The notes below the pieces were generated by a model. It was not told the DNA's origin. It made no database searches and saw only the letters and a list, made by a program, of their open reading frames with translations. Below are positions 27,397-39,366 of a DNA stretch of 64,000 bases, piece by piece. This DNA is from Xanthostigma xanthostigma. Lineage: Eukaryota > Arthropoda > Insecta > Raphidioptera > Raphidiidae. The stretch's first letter is position 1. The number at the start of each line of letters is the position of its first letter. Made by a program: the position numbers and the translations under genes. The DNA lies in assembly GCA_963575645.1 (NCBI GenBank), contig OY754465.1, positions 62,001 to 126,000 of the forward strand, in the 5' to 3' direction.

Positions 27397-28610
27397 CAAA
27401 GTTAGTAAGTAAACGGGAACATATATAAGAAACGATGTAAAATTATTTTTATTTACAACGCTGTAGGTGAAAATATGACACGGTGTGCCCATAACGCCGG
27501 CATCTCTCTTTAATAATCGCGTTTCTCTCGCGGCTTTGTACTCGATTATTCACTAAATTTAACGTTCAGTTTCGGCAAAACCTTCGGCCTGATTTTGACC
27601 GAAGCTGAAAACAAAACTTTCGGTCGAACTTGAACATCGTGACGTAAATATTTCCACCATGGCGCTGCTGCATTACTTTTTCACTTTGTATGTGTGTACT
27701 GGTGCGAACAAATTTATATAAGATAATTAAAACTAAAAATTAAAAATATCTTTTTAATATTTCCATTTCTTTGCACTCAGTCGAACAGAGTACCTATAAT
27801 AATAAAATAAAACCAAGTATAGAACCTACCTATAAAATACTTAGGTAAGTACAACACAAAACTTCATGCTTATATTATAAAGATAAATTCAGAGTGTAAA
27901 AAATGTTTAATTAAAAACTTTTAAGATCTTGATTTATTACTTCGAAGATAGTTCAGACATTAATTTTCAAGTTTTCTACACCTCTTCTATATTGCCTACC
28001 CCCCACGAAGTTCGTTTACTTGCTACTAACTTTGTTATTCTTTTGAATGTAATAAATGTGCTCCACATTTTATAGTTACTTCAGAGAGCTACTGTTTTTA
28101 AACAGATATAGGTATTATTTAAAAATTCGAATTTTATAAAAACGAACACAGTGTTGGTATAAACAGGTTTTTTTAAAATAAATTATCAGCATTTATTCCC
28201 CTGTTTTCGATACTATAATATGTAAACAATTTTCTTTGTTTAATATAAATTCTATCGGTTCATTAATTCAATTTATTTCAATTGAGTAATAAATTCAGTT
28301 CGATTGTATTTGAATTATTTCAAGTATTGAAATTCTCTTACACAACAATATTAATAGCGTTTTATTTGCGTATAGATAGATTGACTGAGGGAAGAACGTA
28401 GGTCAAAAGAATGCGCATAGGAGCTCTTATTTAGAGAAAGTGGCATAAAAAGAAACGAACGATTTCTGCCAATATGTATGTGTAGGTTATTCAAAACGCT
28501 CGTGTCACAATGTCACATATCTAACCTGAGGCATTTCTTATTCAATATCCAACTGTGTCAATACTGGGTGTTGATTCATTAATGCCGTTGTCTACCAGTG
28601 GCAGTAACGT
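27397..28610. other. Intronic sequence, nothing recognised
   Basis: No gene or known repeat recognised. Confidence 0.4.
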
Positions 28611-28617
28611 TGCGGCG

Positions 28618-29470
28618 CACACTGGGGCCAAATATATAAATTGTTGGCAGAAATTATTTTAATATTTTTTTTATGTTTTTCTAGGTAAATAAAACTTGTA
28701 TAACGAACATTATAAAGATATTTAATATTTTTATGCTATAATTACATTGCCAAAAATAATTATTACATGTATTGGATTTATGCAGAAACTTTATAGGGAA
28801 ACGTCGGAATCATTATCATTTAATGATTCGTTGCTATCTATTTCTTCAAACTACTGACATTTGGTGCGTTTAGTGTCCATAAAACCTGATCCTTAAAAGA
28901 GAAGAAAGAAATATCATTAAAAATGGCAACTACCATAGTCTCATTTTTCACTGAAATTTTCTTCAAAAGGCGCAAATATGCGCAACATTTTGTTCGTGAT
29001 TCTACAAATACAAGTTACAAAGACTGATTCAGAGTTAGAATTAGGAACATGATCTGCCCTAATGACAAGTAAAATCATATATGTAGATTCAAGTAACAAG
29101 TTCAATTAACATATTTATTTTGGTTATATAATTAGAACATCCTATTTACCTAAAAACCGTATTAACAATTAAGAAACAAAAGACCAACCTGAGGGTAAAC
29201 ACTCCATGCTATTAGCAATTTTTTATATAATAACATTGAGGCGCACTGTTAACACAAAGTAATAGCCAAATTTCATTCCGCTCGTATAGCCGCTAGGATA
29301 ACCAACAATTAAACTGGTCTGAACGGGATGACTGCATGATCTGCGCTCGACGCTTGGTGGTAGCGAGTACACGCACTACTCAACTTTATCTAAGTATTAT
29401 TTATCTACTACCTGCTGTCGATTTCTGCCATTGGAGTTTCTGCCACAAATTAGTGTACTTGGCCCCACTG
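28618..29470. mobile_element. hAT-like non-autonomous element
   Basis: The ends share CACTGGGGCCAA..TGGCAGAA at the left and, inverted, CAGTGGGGCCAA..TGTGGCAGAA at the right. TGCGGCG flanks both sides (28611-28617, 29471-29477), 7 exact bases of a likely 8-bp duplication. CAGTGGGGCC fits hAT ends. No transposase ORF. Confidence 0.6.
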
Positions 29471-30805
29471 TGCGGCGTATGGGTAATTGACCAAACTTGT
29501 AATTGATGAGATTTGTTATAGAGATAGTATGATTTTTTACTCTATTTCAAAATGATAATAAATTTTGATCAATATTATCGCCCTTGTCGATAATCGCATC
29601 ACTCCCTACGCGGGTACACCTTCTCCGCTTATGGTTTCACAGAAATCCAATTTCACTCAGTTTCCGCATCGACGTTCTTTCCTTTGACGCACTATAATAT
29701 TTTATAAGTACATGCGTTTGTTTCCGTTTGTAATAAAATAAAAAATAAAAGTGTTTTGTTGTGATGCTATCATGATAAACATTTTCTCAATATTTATGAA
29801 AGTAAGAATGAAAACTTGATGAAATCAAAAAATGTCTGGTCTACACTTGGAAAAAGTAGAGAAATAAAGAGGTCCTCAAAGTTAAGACTCCTAGGCTCTA
29901 AATTAAATTCTACTGTGAACTTGATGCTTTATTGAAAATGTGTTTAAATTTGTAAAAGCAGACAGATGATTAGCACAGAAACAAAACGTGTCGCATTAAT
30001 TTATATAGATTTATTTCCACTATTTATACACAATTCCAAAGGCTCTTAAAACACCTGCTCGCTTTTATTTGCTAATTAGGAATTGATGGATTTGCGTGCA
30101 ACCGTCGCTCAGGATTCACTGAACTGATTTATACGGTTGATTATACATCCAATATAATTAATTTAGTCCTTATTTTAATTAATACTTTTGCAAATATGAA
30201 ATACGTCAATAATAATACAGTAGAACATCATTTGTTACGAAATGCCAAGAGAAAAAGCGTAATGCTCGTTATAGATGAATTTAGATAAATGTGCATGACT
30301 GTCGACAAAAAAATCGTTTTCTGTCGTTTTTTTATGAATTATAGTTAAGAAAAAAACGAATTTTTAAATTAACCCCATTGTGCTATAGAATAATAAATTG
30401 TAGAAACAACCTGTATACCTAATATTATAAAAAATATCTATAAGATTTAGTGGATAGCCTTTCTACAAAAATAAAAAAAAAAATCTTATTTTTCTTTTTT
30501 AAAACCTCTCGATGTAGAATAAGCTTTATTTGAAGAAAAAAAACTTTTTTTTCTATATACTAGCGTAAACAATATAAATTGCATTATTCCACGTATATTT
30601 TCTGCCGGCACACGGCACGGCAGCGTAGAGTGTAGAGTGTAGACACCGAACACACTGAGCATTATTCAACCGGGATACATTACAGCCACAATAACGGTTT
30701 GTGAACTTCATTGAAAAAAGAATATCAAGAGGACAGACAGCACACGCTGTTTCGGAAGTAAATATAAATAATCAAATAGTGTTTCCTATCCATATTTATT
30801 TTTTG
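29471..30805. other. Intronic sequence, nothing recognised
   Basis: No gene seen. Confidence 0.4.
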
Positions 30806-31389
30806 TTTTTGACGTGATAACGTCTTATAAATTGATGAATCACCAATCTTATAAATTGATGAAACACCGGCTGCATGCACGAAAAAGTGTAACGTTCCTA
30901 ACGTTCCGCCTGAACCTGTGCGTGCTTTTCTCGAAAACGGCCCTAACGATTTGGATGAAATTTACTGAAAAGGGATTTTGGGGGGCAAAAAATCGTTTTA
31001 GCTAGGTCTCATCTCTCGAAAAAATCGTTTTCATACAAATTTTATCATTATAAAAATCAATTTTTTGACGTATGAAAATACTTAAATATTGTAAGTAGGT
31101 TTTGGAATTTTATATAAACAGTGAAACAATTGTTTTCAAAATATTATGACAATTAATCTTTGAGACTTAAAATAAATACGAAAGAAAGAAAGTTAAAAAA
31201 AACAATTATTATTATAGGTGGTGAGTATTTCAATACATAAAATTAACCTAAATTTGAAGCGAAAGATGCAATATCATAGATTCGAATTATTATAATTATT
31301 ATATGTAGAATTTAGGTTATGTATTACGGAATACGTTATCACGTAAAACTATCGTCCGTAAACCGACTTTACAGACAACCAATTTTTTT
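30806..31389 (+). mobile_element. Family A repeat, copy A4 (core 2, family B-derived)
   Basis: Plus-orientation copy with the same chimeric arrangement as A3. The 5' 120 bp end at CCTGTGCGTGC, then family B sequence from TTTTCTCGAAAACGGCCC, then an AAAGAAAGAAAGTT segment and the common 3' end from TTAGGTTATGTATTACGG. Confidence 0.8.
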
Positions 31390-31539
31390 CTGTACAACCA
31401 TGGTTATTGATTACAGAGGTTGCCTCGTCCCGTTGAGTAAAAGCGTAATCCAGTGGATCTGTCAACTAATTGCGTGGCAACGGCTGCTGCACATAAACTT
31501 TAATAGCAGTATTTAAAATCAAAAGTTCGAATATTGATA

Positions 31540-31786
31540 TTTTTGACGTGATAACGTCTTATAAATTGATGAAACACCAGCTGCACGCACGAAAAAGTGT
31601 AACGTTCCGCCTGACCCTGTGCGTGCAAGCGATAGCGCAGTATAAGCGATAGAGAAGCACGATCGGCGCAAGTTTGACAGCTACTAAAATTTAGGTTATG
31701 TATTATTAAGTATGATATTCGAGCGGAATACGTTATCACGTAAAACTATCGTCCGTAAACCGACTTTACAGACAACCAATTTTTTT
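31540..31786 (+). mobile_element. Family A repeat, copy A5 (core 3)
   Basis: Same ends as A1, but only about 80 bp between them (AAGCGATAGCGCAGTATAAG..CGGCGCAAGTTTGACAGC), unrelated to cores 1 and 2. The GGTTATGTATTA..GGAATACG junction carries a small insertion. Confidence 0.8.
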
Positions 31787-31811
31787 GTAGTGTAATTTAA
31801 TATTTACTATA

Positions 31812-31967
31812 GTATGTTCCAAGCAGCCGGCAAACGGTAACGAAACCGTCACCGTCATGCGCAGTAGCTAAAACGAAACTGTTTGTATCGGTATTGGAAC
31901 ACGTTTTAAGCTACCTACGCATGACGGCGATGGTTTCGTTACCGTTTGCTGGCTGCTTGGAACATAC
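31812..31967. mobile_element. Foldback MITE with about 50-bp inverted ends
   Basis: GTATGTTCCAAGCAGCCGGC..GGTAACGAAACC.. returns inverted at the right (GGTTTCGTTACCG..GGCTGCTTGGAACATAC). The middle is about 50 bp. Target duplication not clear. Confidence 0.7.
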
Positions 31968-34443
31968 CTCTATTATAAGTTCTCCTCGATGATATTTTCC
32001 GGACAGTGCATTTACCTCGAAGCTCGCATTTGCAAAAAAGGGAATTCATTCGTATGTGGCGCCGAGATGCATTTTGTGCCGGTGTAAAATATGTCGGACG
32101 AGGAAGTTCTGTCGCAAACCGCATTCCGTTCACAAGACTGAACTTTTACTAGCTAAATTCACTAAACAGAATTAATGCTTTACGATTTTCCCGAGTTTAA
32201 TTGTATTTTAAAATATTTAAACATCTAATATCGACTTATAGCTTTTGTTCGCCGCTTCGCTCCCGCGTAGGTCAATTTTGCCCGAACATTCGCTCGAGTA
32301 ATTTCAAAAAGCTAGCTAAAAGAGTAGTTAATTTTAAATAATTTATAAAAATAAAAAGGTTGTGTTGTTGATCTTTAAGAGTTATGGCAGAAGAGACGAA
32401 TAGACACCTGAAATTACACTTGTTTCGGTGCACCGGTTTAAAAATCTCTGCTGATCCCCCCTTCCCAATTTCGATTTGATCCATTTAATGAAATGTCACG
32501 GAAGTGAAGCAAAACTTCACTGTTAGCTCTCATTGGTCAACAGTTGACGTTTTTAAGTTAAGCCTGTGTTTACACTTTACACATCTTTTGACTCAGTTAT
32601 TTAAGTCTACATTCTTAGTCGAATAAGTATACTATATTTACTAACTATATTCTTTTGAAGTTTGCAGATATCGTTGTACTCATGTATATTACAACTAATA
32701 AACCTAAGTAATAATTATTTGTCGTATTATATTACTGAGTTTGATTCGTCTGCTTTATTTTCAGCTAATTGTGAATAAGTCTTTATAATTTAGTTCTTGA
32801 TAAAAACAGGTAGTATCTTCATTCGCTGACGGCTTTATTCTTTTTTTTTATCCCACCGACAATGCAGTGAAGGGAAAAAGGCCGCTTCACTTTGTTTTTA
32901 CTGGATTTAACGTAAAACCTAATTAATGGCTATTGTTGAAAGGAAAGCAATTTTAGACATCTCCTGCAAGATTTTAGTTTTGGTTAGACTTCTAACATTA
33001 GAGACACCATCAAAGTCTCTATAAGTTAGAAAACACAGAGCAGAATTTATTAGAGCAACTGTTGGACTATTTATGAAAATTAGAAAGAAAATTAAATACA
33101 GGGAAGAAAATTGTAAATCCAATACGAAAATAAAGTACAAAATATAATTAAATTAACATAACAATATTTTAATTCCACTAACTGCGGCCAATAAATTTGT
33201 ACAATTATTGTCAAATTTGTGCTGTTCTTTAAAAAGATAACTATGCACTGTGCAAATTAGGCCAGTATAATAAAAATGATTTGATCCTAAACATTTACGC
33301 AAAATCGCAAAAGGGTCCAAAGAGGGAACGTTTATATAAGTACGACAAGTACGATTTGCTAAAAAACACTAAAGAAGAGTTAGAAACCTACGTTTCTTGC
33401 TTGTACCTTATCAAAATTTAATATTGTAACCATGAGTTCTTCTAATTTTTGAATTAGTGGAAACTGAGTTCGTTATTTTACTGGTCTAATAATAAAATTC
33501 ATAATATTGCATGTTTGATGAATGGGGAAACTCAGTCTTATATAGAAAACACAGTAAAATATATTATAGGGACGCACTCGAAATTGTTTATCTCAATTTT
33601 GTTTTCAATTTATTTCCGTTCTCGAGAAAATGTAGAATTTTATGTTAAACCGCTTTGCATATTTTCAGTTCACTTAGCAAAATTAAAAATATTTTTTACG
33701 GTTACTTATAAATTAATAAAAATGTTAAAATGTATTTTAACATCGGTCATTTCCGTTTGTCTAATAATATAAATCCTCAGTATTATTACAGCTCTTGGGT
33801 TCTATAATAATCGGAGAAATGATGGAAATTATTAAAGACAAAAAAATTTGAAATAAAACAAAACTAAATTCGAATAGCGTGATCAAGGTAATGAGTATTG
33901 TACTTAAAAACACAAAACTGAATGATAAAAAGGTTTCAATATTGTATTTTTTGCGAGAAAATTAATTTCATGAAACTCTTTTAAAGGAAACTCAATTGAA
34001 GCAATTTTAAATTCTCGAAGAAAATTGTATAAAAATGATTTATGAAAGGGTAAGTTTAAAATTATGAACTTATGAATTTAAATTACCTATATATTTGCTC
34101 GAACTCATCCATTAAAAATCCGATTAATATTTGATTAATTTAAAAAGGGAGAAACTGTATAATGCTGTTTAAAAGCCCGAGATACCGTTTGCAAATATCA
34201 ATAAAATCATGGAATTTATTATGCAAATGATTAAAAACTGTACGGAATTTAATACGCAATGTTTAAAAATATTACGAGTTCTCGAATTTCAAGTATTTTT
34301 AATTATTTTCACGATTTTCTGAATGTACATTTTATTAATTCTACATATTTAATTTTCAAATATCTCAGCACTATACTTGCGGGGTTCAGTGAACCGCACA
34401 AGATCAGTTTATTTTACAATTTTTTTTTAATTAAAAAACTTAC
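31968..34443. other. Intronic sequence, nothing recognised
   Basis: AT-rich with chance ORFs only. A CGCCGCTTCGCTCCCGCG phrase at about 32250 resembles insect dispersed repeats. Confidence 0.45.
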
Positions 34444-34542
34444 CTGACGACTGTTCGAAGAAGTGTTGATCGCGCTTCGTTATGAAATGTTATTATCACA
34501 CTTGTTGCTGGAAGATCTGTTCTCCATACTCTTTTTCTACAC
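34444..34542 (-). CDS. Pgant2: Polypeptide GalNAc-transferase (GALNT2-type) internal exon A
   Basis: This is the most upstream exon seen of a Golgi UDP-GalNAc:polypeptide N-acetylgalactosaminyltransferase (family GT27), the enzyme type that starts mucin-type O-glycosylation on Ser/Thr. Read on the minus strand it begins after a TTTGTTTCAG acceptor behind a long pyrimidine tract and ends at a GTAAGT donor. It is 99 nt: one base, 32 codons, two bases (ends in phase 2). The codons give [20 protein letters not shown] followed by [12 protein letters not shown], the start of the GT-A catalytic domain in this family. The Cys and the W-R-x-D-L-P-A-T-S-V run fit GALNT2 rather than GALNT1/13. A Penelope-like fragment begins about 55 bp upstream of the acceptor. 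The exon before it was not found up to 46 kb. The family is certain; the Pgant2 assignment rests on three exons. Confidence 0.9.
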
Positions 34543-34611
34543 CTGAAACAAAAAAAAATATGTATAAAAAACATTGTTTTTAAAGTATGAAAATTGAAAT
34601 TCTTCAGAATA

Positions 34612-35147
34612 AAGTAGTGTTGATCCAATAGAATGTTACGATGAAGGAAGGTTTTGGTTGAGGATCATAAATAAATAAGCTTTACCAATGTTTCGCTAGT
34701 GGCCAACGTTTCGAAAATTTTATTTTCATCTTCAGGGCCTCAAGCTGGTCGAAAGGTGGTAAATTGTTAAAACAACATACATGATCATATTATTATGGGT
34801 TAAAAAAAATATTAATATGAACATCTTATTATAAAAAACTAATAATTGATGATCAAATAGCATTCCTCAGAAAGTGTTTTTTGGCTATAATATATTGTCA
34901 GATAAATATTTCATTAAAAAAAATTTTTACCACGTGACATTTTCATAAAAATTTAATAATTTTAATAGCTTTTTATAATAAGATGTTCATATTAATATGA
35001 TCATGTATGTTGTTTTAACAATTTACCACCTTTCGACCAGCTTGAGGCCCTGAAGATGAAAATAAATTTTTTGAAACGTTGGCCACTAGCGAAACATTGG
35101 TAAATCTTATTTATTTATGATCCTCAACCAAAACCTTCCTTCATCGT
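34612..35147. mobile_element. Penelope-like inverted terminal-repeat insertion
   Basis: Two arms of about 200 bp (34638-34845 and 34975-35149) face each other. Each carries, read outward, a TTAACAATTTACCACC block, CCTGAAGATGAAAATAAA..GAAACGTTGGCCACTAGC, GCGAAACATTGGTAAA and ATCCTCAACCAAAACCTTCC. A 14-bp direct repeat AATTCTTCAGAATA (34598-34611, 35148-35161) flanks it. Inverted long-terminal arrangements and variable duplications are known for Penelope-like elements. The CTGAAGA..GAAAC phrase resembles the hammerhead-like core in their terminal repeats. No RT or GIY-YIG coding is left. Confidence 0.55.
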
Positions 35148-35161
35148 AATTCTTCAGAATA

Positions 35162-36170
35162 TTTTTGTTGTCGTTATTTTGAAGTAGCCTTTCTAAATTT
35201 GTGAGCGCGACGAAAAACAACGACATTCAAAAACAACTGATTAAATTGATTTGAATATGAATTACCCTGCTTGAAGTTTATTTACATTAGGGGAACAAAA
35301 TAGAAGGCAAAAAAAGGTCTAACAAATACACAATTTATTAGTGTTGGAGCTTTAGTCAATAAAGAATTTAATAAATAAATATTGCTTAAAATTTGCCTTG
35401 TATCCTGTATATTTAATCAGTGCTCATTTTAAAAACTAAATTCATAACATAGTTATTATCAAAATTAGAACGTGTTGTCGTGATAAAATTATATAATATG
35501 TATAATAATCATTAGTCCCAGAGGAAATTGTCTGGTTTATAAAATTTTCCACTTACAACTTTTAATTTAAAAGCTGTCATTTTTCAACGACACCCAACAG
35601 TATGAATAGTGAATACTTTAGAGTTTAGATTAAAATTTGCATCAAACATAGTAAAATATGAAAGTCTGTTAAACGTATGAAGTTCTTTACAGTATATTCT
35701 GTGATCACAACTCGAAGTGACTTACGTAAAAATAGGAGATAAACATTTATTTTTCGCATGATTTAAATTATAAGAAATGGAAGATTTAAGGTAGTTAAGA
35801 TAGTTGCAGAAATTTCTACCAATTAGAATCTTAGAAAAATACTGAGTTTGTCATCAGAACTACGCAGAGTGCAAAGTTGCAAGTCGATGATCTAAGAGGA
35901 ACTAACATTATTATAATTAGCAAAAAATGTTCAGCGGTATGTTTCAAGGGGCAGCTGTACTCTAAGATTAAAAAAAATGAAATTTTTTTGCTAAAATTAA
36001 TTCTTAGGGTCTTACAATAATAAGATACCAAAAGTTTTATTTAAGTTCAAATTATTGTCTGCAGGTGAAGACATCGCAGAGTAGAGGTAAATACGACATT
36101 TCCGTAAAATAATTCGACCTACTGTCGCAGATTGATTTTAAAAGCTCCGTCCTACTACAGAGCACAGGAT
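35162..36170. other. Non-coding, nothing recognised
   Basis: Probably the next Pgant2 intron upstream or 5' flank. No exon found. Confidence 0.4.
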
Positions 36171-36174
36171 TTTT

Positions 36175-36500
36175 ACAAAAATGTTCTTTTTTATGGTTCC
36201 GTATCCGAAGGGTGCCCAACGAGACCCTATTACTAACCTCCGCTGTCCGTCCGTCTGTCTGTCAGCGGGCTGTATCTCTTAAACAGTAATAGGTAGAGAG
36301 TTGAAATTTTTACTGAGTATGTATATTTTATAAACAATTTTCTGCGTAATTTTTGCCCTTTGGCTTCTAGCAACAATCAACATGCGCTATTTTGGAAATA
36401 ATCAAGATTTTCAAAATATCCTACATCCTGTACTAGATAATAATCTTATCTTGAACTGATATTTTTTTTAATTTCAATTTCAACGGCCGCAAGACACTAT
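36175..36500 (+). repeat. Dispersed insect repeat (LINE-associated type)
   Basis: ATGGTTCCGTATCCGAAGGG..GAGACCCTATTACTAACCTC..CTGTCCGTCCGTCTGTCTGT.. is a well-known phrase in many insect genomes, generally from dispersed retroelement fragments. Boundaries and class cannot be set here. Confidence 0.5.
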
Positions 36501-37584
36501 TAAAAAATCAGGATGCCATGTAAACAGTTCTAGTGCCATCATCTTCAATGACAAAAAAATTGTATTCTTAAAACTATAGCGAATAAAGGCCTCTAAAACA
36601 ATTTTTTAAAAAAACCTGTCAGTTTTTTGAAAATTAATTATAAAAATGTAACATTTCTTTCAGTCGCTAGAGTGGCCGCCCGTCTTCCTTAAGTCAATTA
36701 GATATAAATGTAGAAGTGGGCTAAAATTGAACTATGGGATTTGACCCTGACTAGATTTGAACAAAAATCCCACATAAGCCACTTAAAACTGTGGCCACAG
36801 ATAAACAATATCAAGCTGTAAATTAGATTGCACTGCAGTTCAAAGCGAAAGCTTGTTGCATGAAACAAATTAAAGAGACGAGCGGTTGCAATTTCTTGAG
36901 TGTAACGAACGTTTAATTTATTCAACGTATGATGTTAATACAGAGCTTTGTTGTTTACACACAGAAAGTCTTACATAAAGTTTTAAAAGCCATTGTTACA
37001 ACGATGTTACACATCCTACAGAGTTTTCAAGAAAGTTAGCGTACTAGATTTTGCGAAATAAGTTTCAATAGCGATACCTACGTGTGAAATTTGTAATGGA
37101 ACATCCGTGGTTTGGATAAGTTCTTTGATTATATTTACACTAGGAACCGCAAATAGGGTATCTGGGACTAGATGAGACTCGGGACAAATATAACCAGCTT
37201 TCAGAATTGCTATAAAGTATGAGAACACTATTGAAAAATCAATAGCAATTCATAAAATAGTAAATATTAGGATGTCTTTTTGTAATTTAGTTTCCTTGAG
37301 GGTAGTTCAGATACACTTTCAAAACTTCTAACAATATTTTCGGAAAATTGAACGAGTTTTGGGTCGTTCATCTGAATGTTTTTGCGTATTGGTTACCACG
37401 CCGAATTGCTGAACTTTCCTTAGTCAAATAAATACTTAATTCAAAATTGCATTGGATTTAAATTAAAGAAAATAGTAGGTTAACTCTGAAATATACTCAA
37501 AAAGATGGTAATGGTTTTTTAAATTGTTAGATTGAAAAATTAAACGCTTGTAGTAATATTATAGTGTCCTTTGTAAGTACGTAA
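36501..37584. other. Non-coding, nothing recognised
   Basis: No supported gene or element. Confidence 0.4.
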
Positions 37585-37779
37585 TTTTTGACGTGATAAC
37601 GTCTTATAAATTGATGAAATACCAATCTTATAAATTGATGAAACACCGGCTGCATGCACGAAAAAGTGTCAAGTTTCGAAATGTGTCACGTTCCGAAATG
37701 TGTCACGTTCCGCCTGACTTAATACGTTATCACGTAAAACTATCGTCCGTAAACCGACTTTACAGACAACCAATTTTTT
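37585..37779 (+). mobile_element. Family A repeat, copy A6 (minimal, core 4)
   Basis: The shortest copy at 195 bp. The 5' end runs through GCATGCACGAAAAAGTGT, then a tandem GTTTCGAAATGTGTCACG/GTTCCGAAATGTGTCACG, then directly the 3' end from AATACGTTATCACGTAAAAC. It shows how little is needed between the ends. Confidence 0.8.
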
Positions 37780-38648
37780 ATTTTGTCTGTAGCCTCGATG
37801 CCAAATTCGAAGTTCACAATAATTCCATTACGTTCATATTTTCAAACGTTCGGTATCTATACATGATAATAGATACATTCACTATTATGCACTAAACTCC
37901 GAAGTACACCGTCTCTTGCATATAGCCTTTTATACCTTTAAACTGGAAGATCTCACACTATGAGTTTTAATGTAAGAAAAGAAGCTGTGGTCCTAACAAA
38001 GCACTCTTCATTCCATTCTTAGCTTTGCATTTCATAATAGTCTACGTCTCGCGATAAAAATAAAATAAGAAAAAGAAACGCTCAAGAAAAATGGTGCATC
38101 TAGTTTCTCTATATTCAAATTGAACGCTTTGTTTGCAGAAATAATGAAGTTTTTTAATCGACAGTGTTTATATTTTTCTCTTTTTAATGTTTCGTACCTG
38201 CAATTTTATCTTTTATTATTTTTTACTCGTTATTTTTTTAATGAAACTTTCTAGTTGCAAAACTCGTTTAGAGTTTAGCTCCACTATAATCTGTTTCATT
38301 GTCTTACACAGCAAGCATTTTACGGGACACAAAAGCTTTAGTTTCAGTACAAACGAGCGTTTAACACGACGCGTGTTATACTCGCAGAAATACGAAAATA
38401 AAATTAATTTACTGTAGATTATAGACGGTTGACAACTAAGATCACTAGCTTCCAATCAGATGAAATTAAATTTTAAAACATCCAATTGGCTTAAGGATCC
38501 TAAATAAAAATGCAATTGCTGTAGGTAGTGATTTTCGCATTTATAGGCTGACGTTTGGTAAAATTTAGATTCTCATAGCTCAAAAAAATTCTCAGATATT
38601 GCTCTGTCTGCATCCCAGCAAACATTAGAGTGTCTTAAACAGCTTTAA

Positions 38649-39362
38649 GGAGGTTGAGCCGTTTTATGAAGATAATGAAAAAAATCTCAAAAATAAAGTT
38701 TTTTTAATAGATTTTTTTATGACAAAATTTTCTGTAAAAAATCCAAAATCGTTAGGAGATTTATAAAGTTAAAAATTAAAAAAAACTTTTACATGTAGTC
38801 TTATGGAAAATATGTCAACCTAGCATGAAAACGGTACATTTTAATTTTTTGCAAATAACCAAATAATGTCAGCAGTTCCGAAAACTAACTATGTAAAGCA
38901 TCGATGTCTTACGCATATTTTAATATTTTTTTCCAATTTAATTAGGAGACTTTTAATCAATAAAAAAAATTATTATACCTTAGCACTTTTCGATTATGGA
39001 CTTTTATTCCTGACAATTTTAGCAATTTTAACTGAATTTTCAACTTTTTAATGATTTAATTTTAATTTTTTTTACTTCTAATTTCTTTTTTTAATTAATC
39101 ACTGCAAAAAATATGTAAAATACAGATATTTACATAAATTTATTTTTTCTAACCTAACTTTGTACAAAAAATTCAAAAGTTATTCCATTGAGTAAAATAC
39201 TGAAATAATTAATTAATATTAAAAAAAATTATTTATTTATGCCTTTATGACAATAATTTATTAGTATCATCGACTTATAACCTTTTGTAAAAATTTATTA
39301 TGGAAAAGTTCCCATTTAGAATTCGACTTACTTTTGATTGGGACTGTAACGCATAAACCTCC
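38649..39362. mobile_element. TTAA-flanked DNA element candidate
   Basis: GGAGGTTGAGCCGTTTTA at the left and, inverted, GGAGGTTTATGCGTTACA at the right share 12 of the first 15 bases. Both are flanked by TTAA (38645-38648, 39363-39366), the target of piggyBac-type elements. The interior is AT-rich without a transposase. The family is tentative because piggyBac ends usually start CC. Confidence 0.5.
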
Positions 39363-39366
39363 TTAA

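Larger units (their letters stand above)
24791..34443 (-). other. Pgant2 intron between exons A and B (about 9.65 kb)
   Basis: Donor GTAAGT at 34443-34438 and acceptor GTTCGCAG at 24798-24791, phase 2. The intron holds four complete family A repeats (24975-25659, 26808-27396, 30806-31389, 31540-31786), a hAT-like element (28618-29470) and a foldback element (31812-31967). I see no other exon on either strand. Confidence 0.85.
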
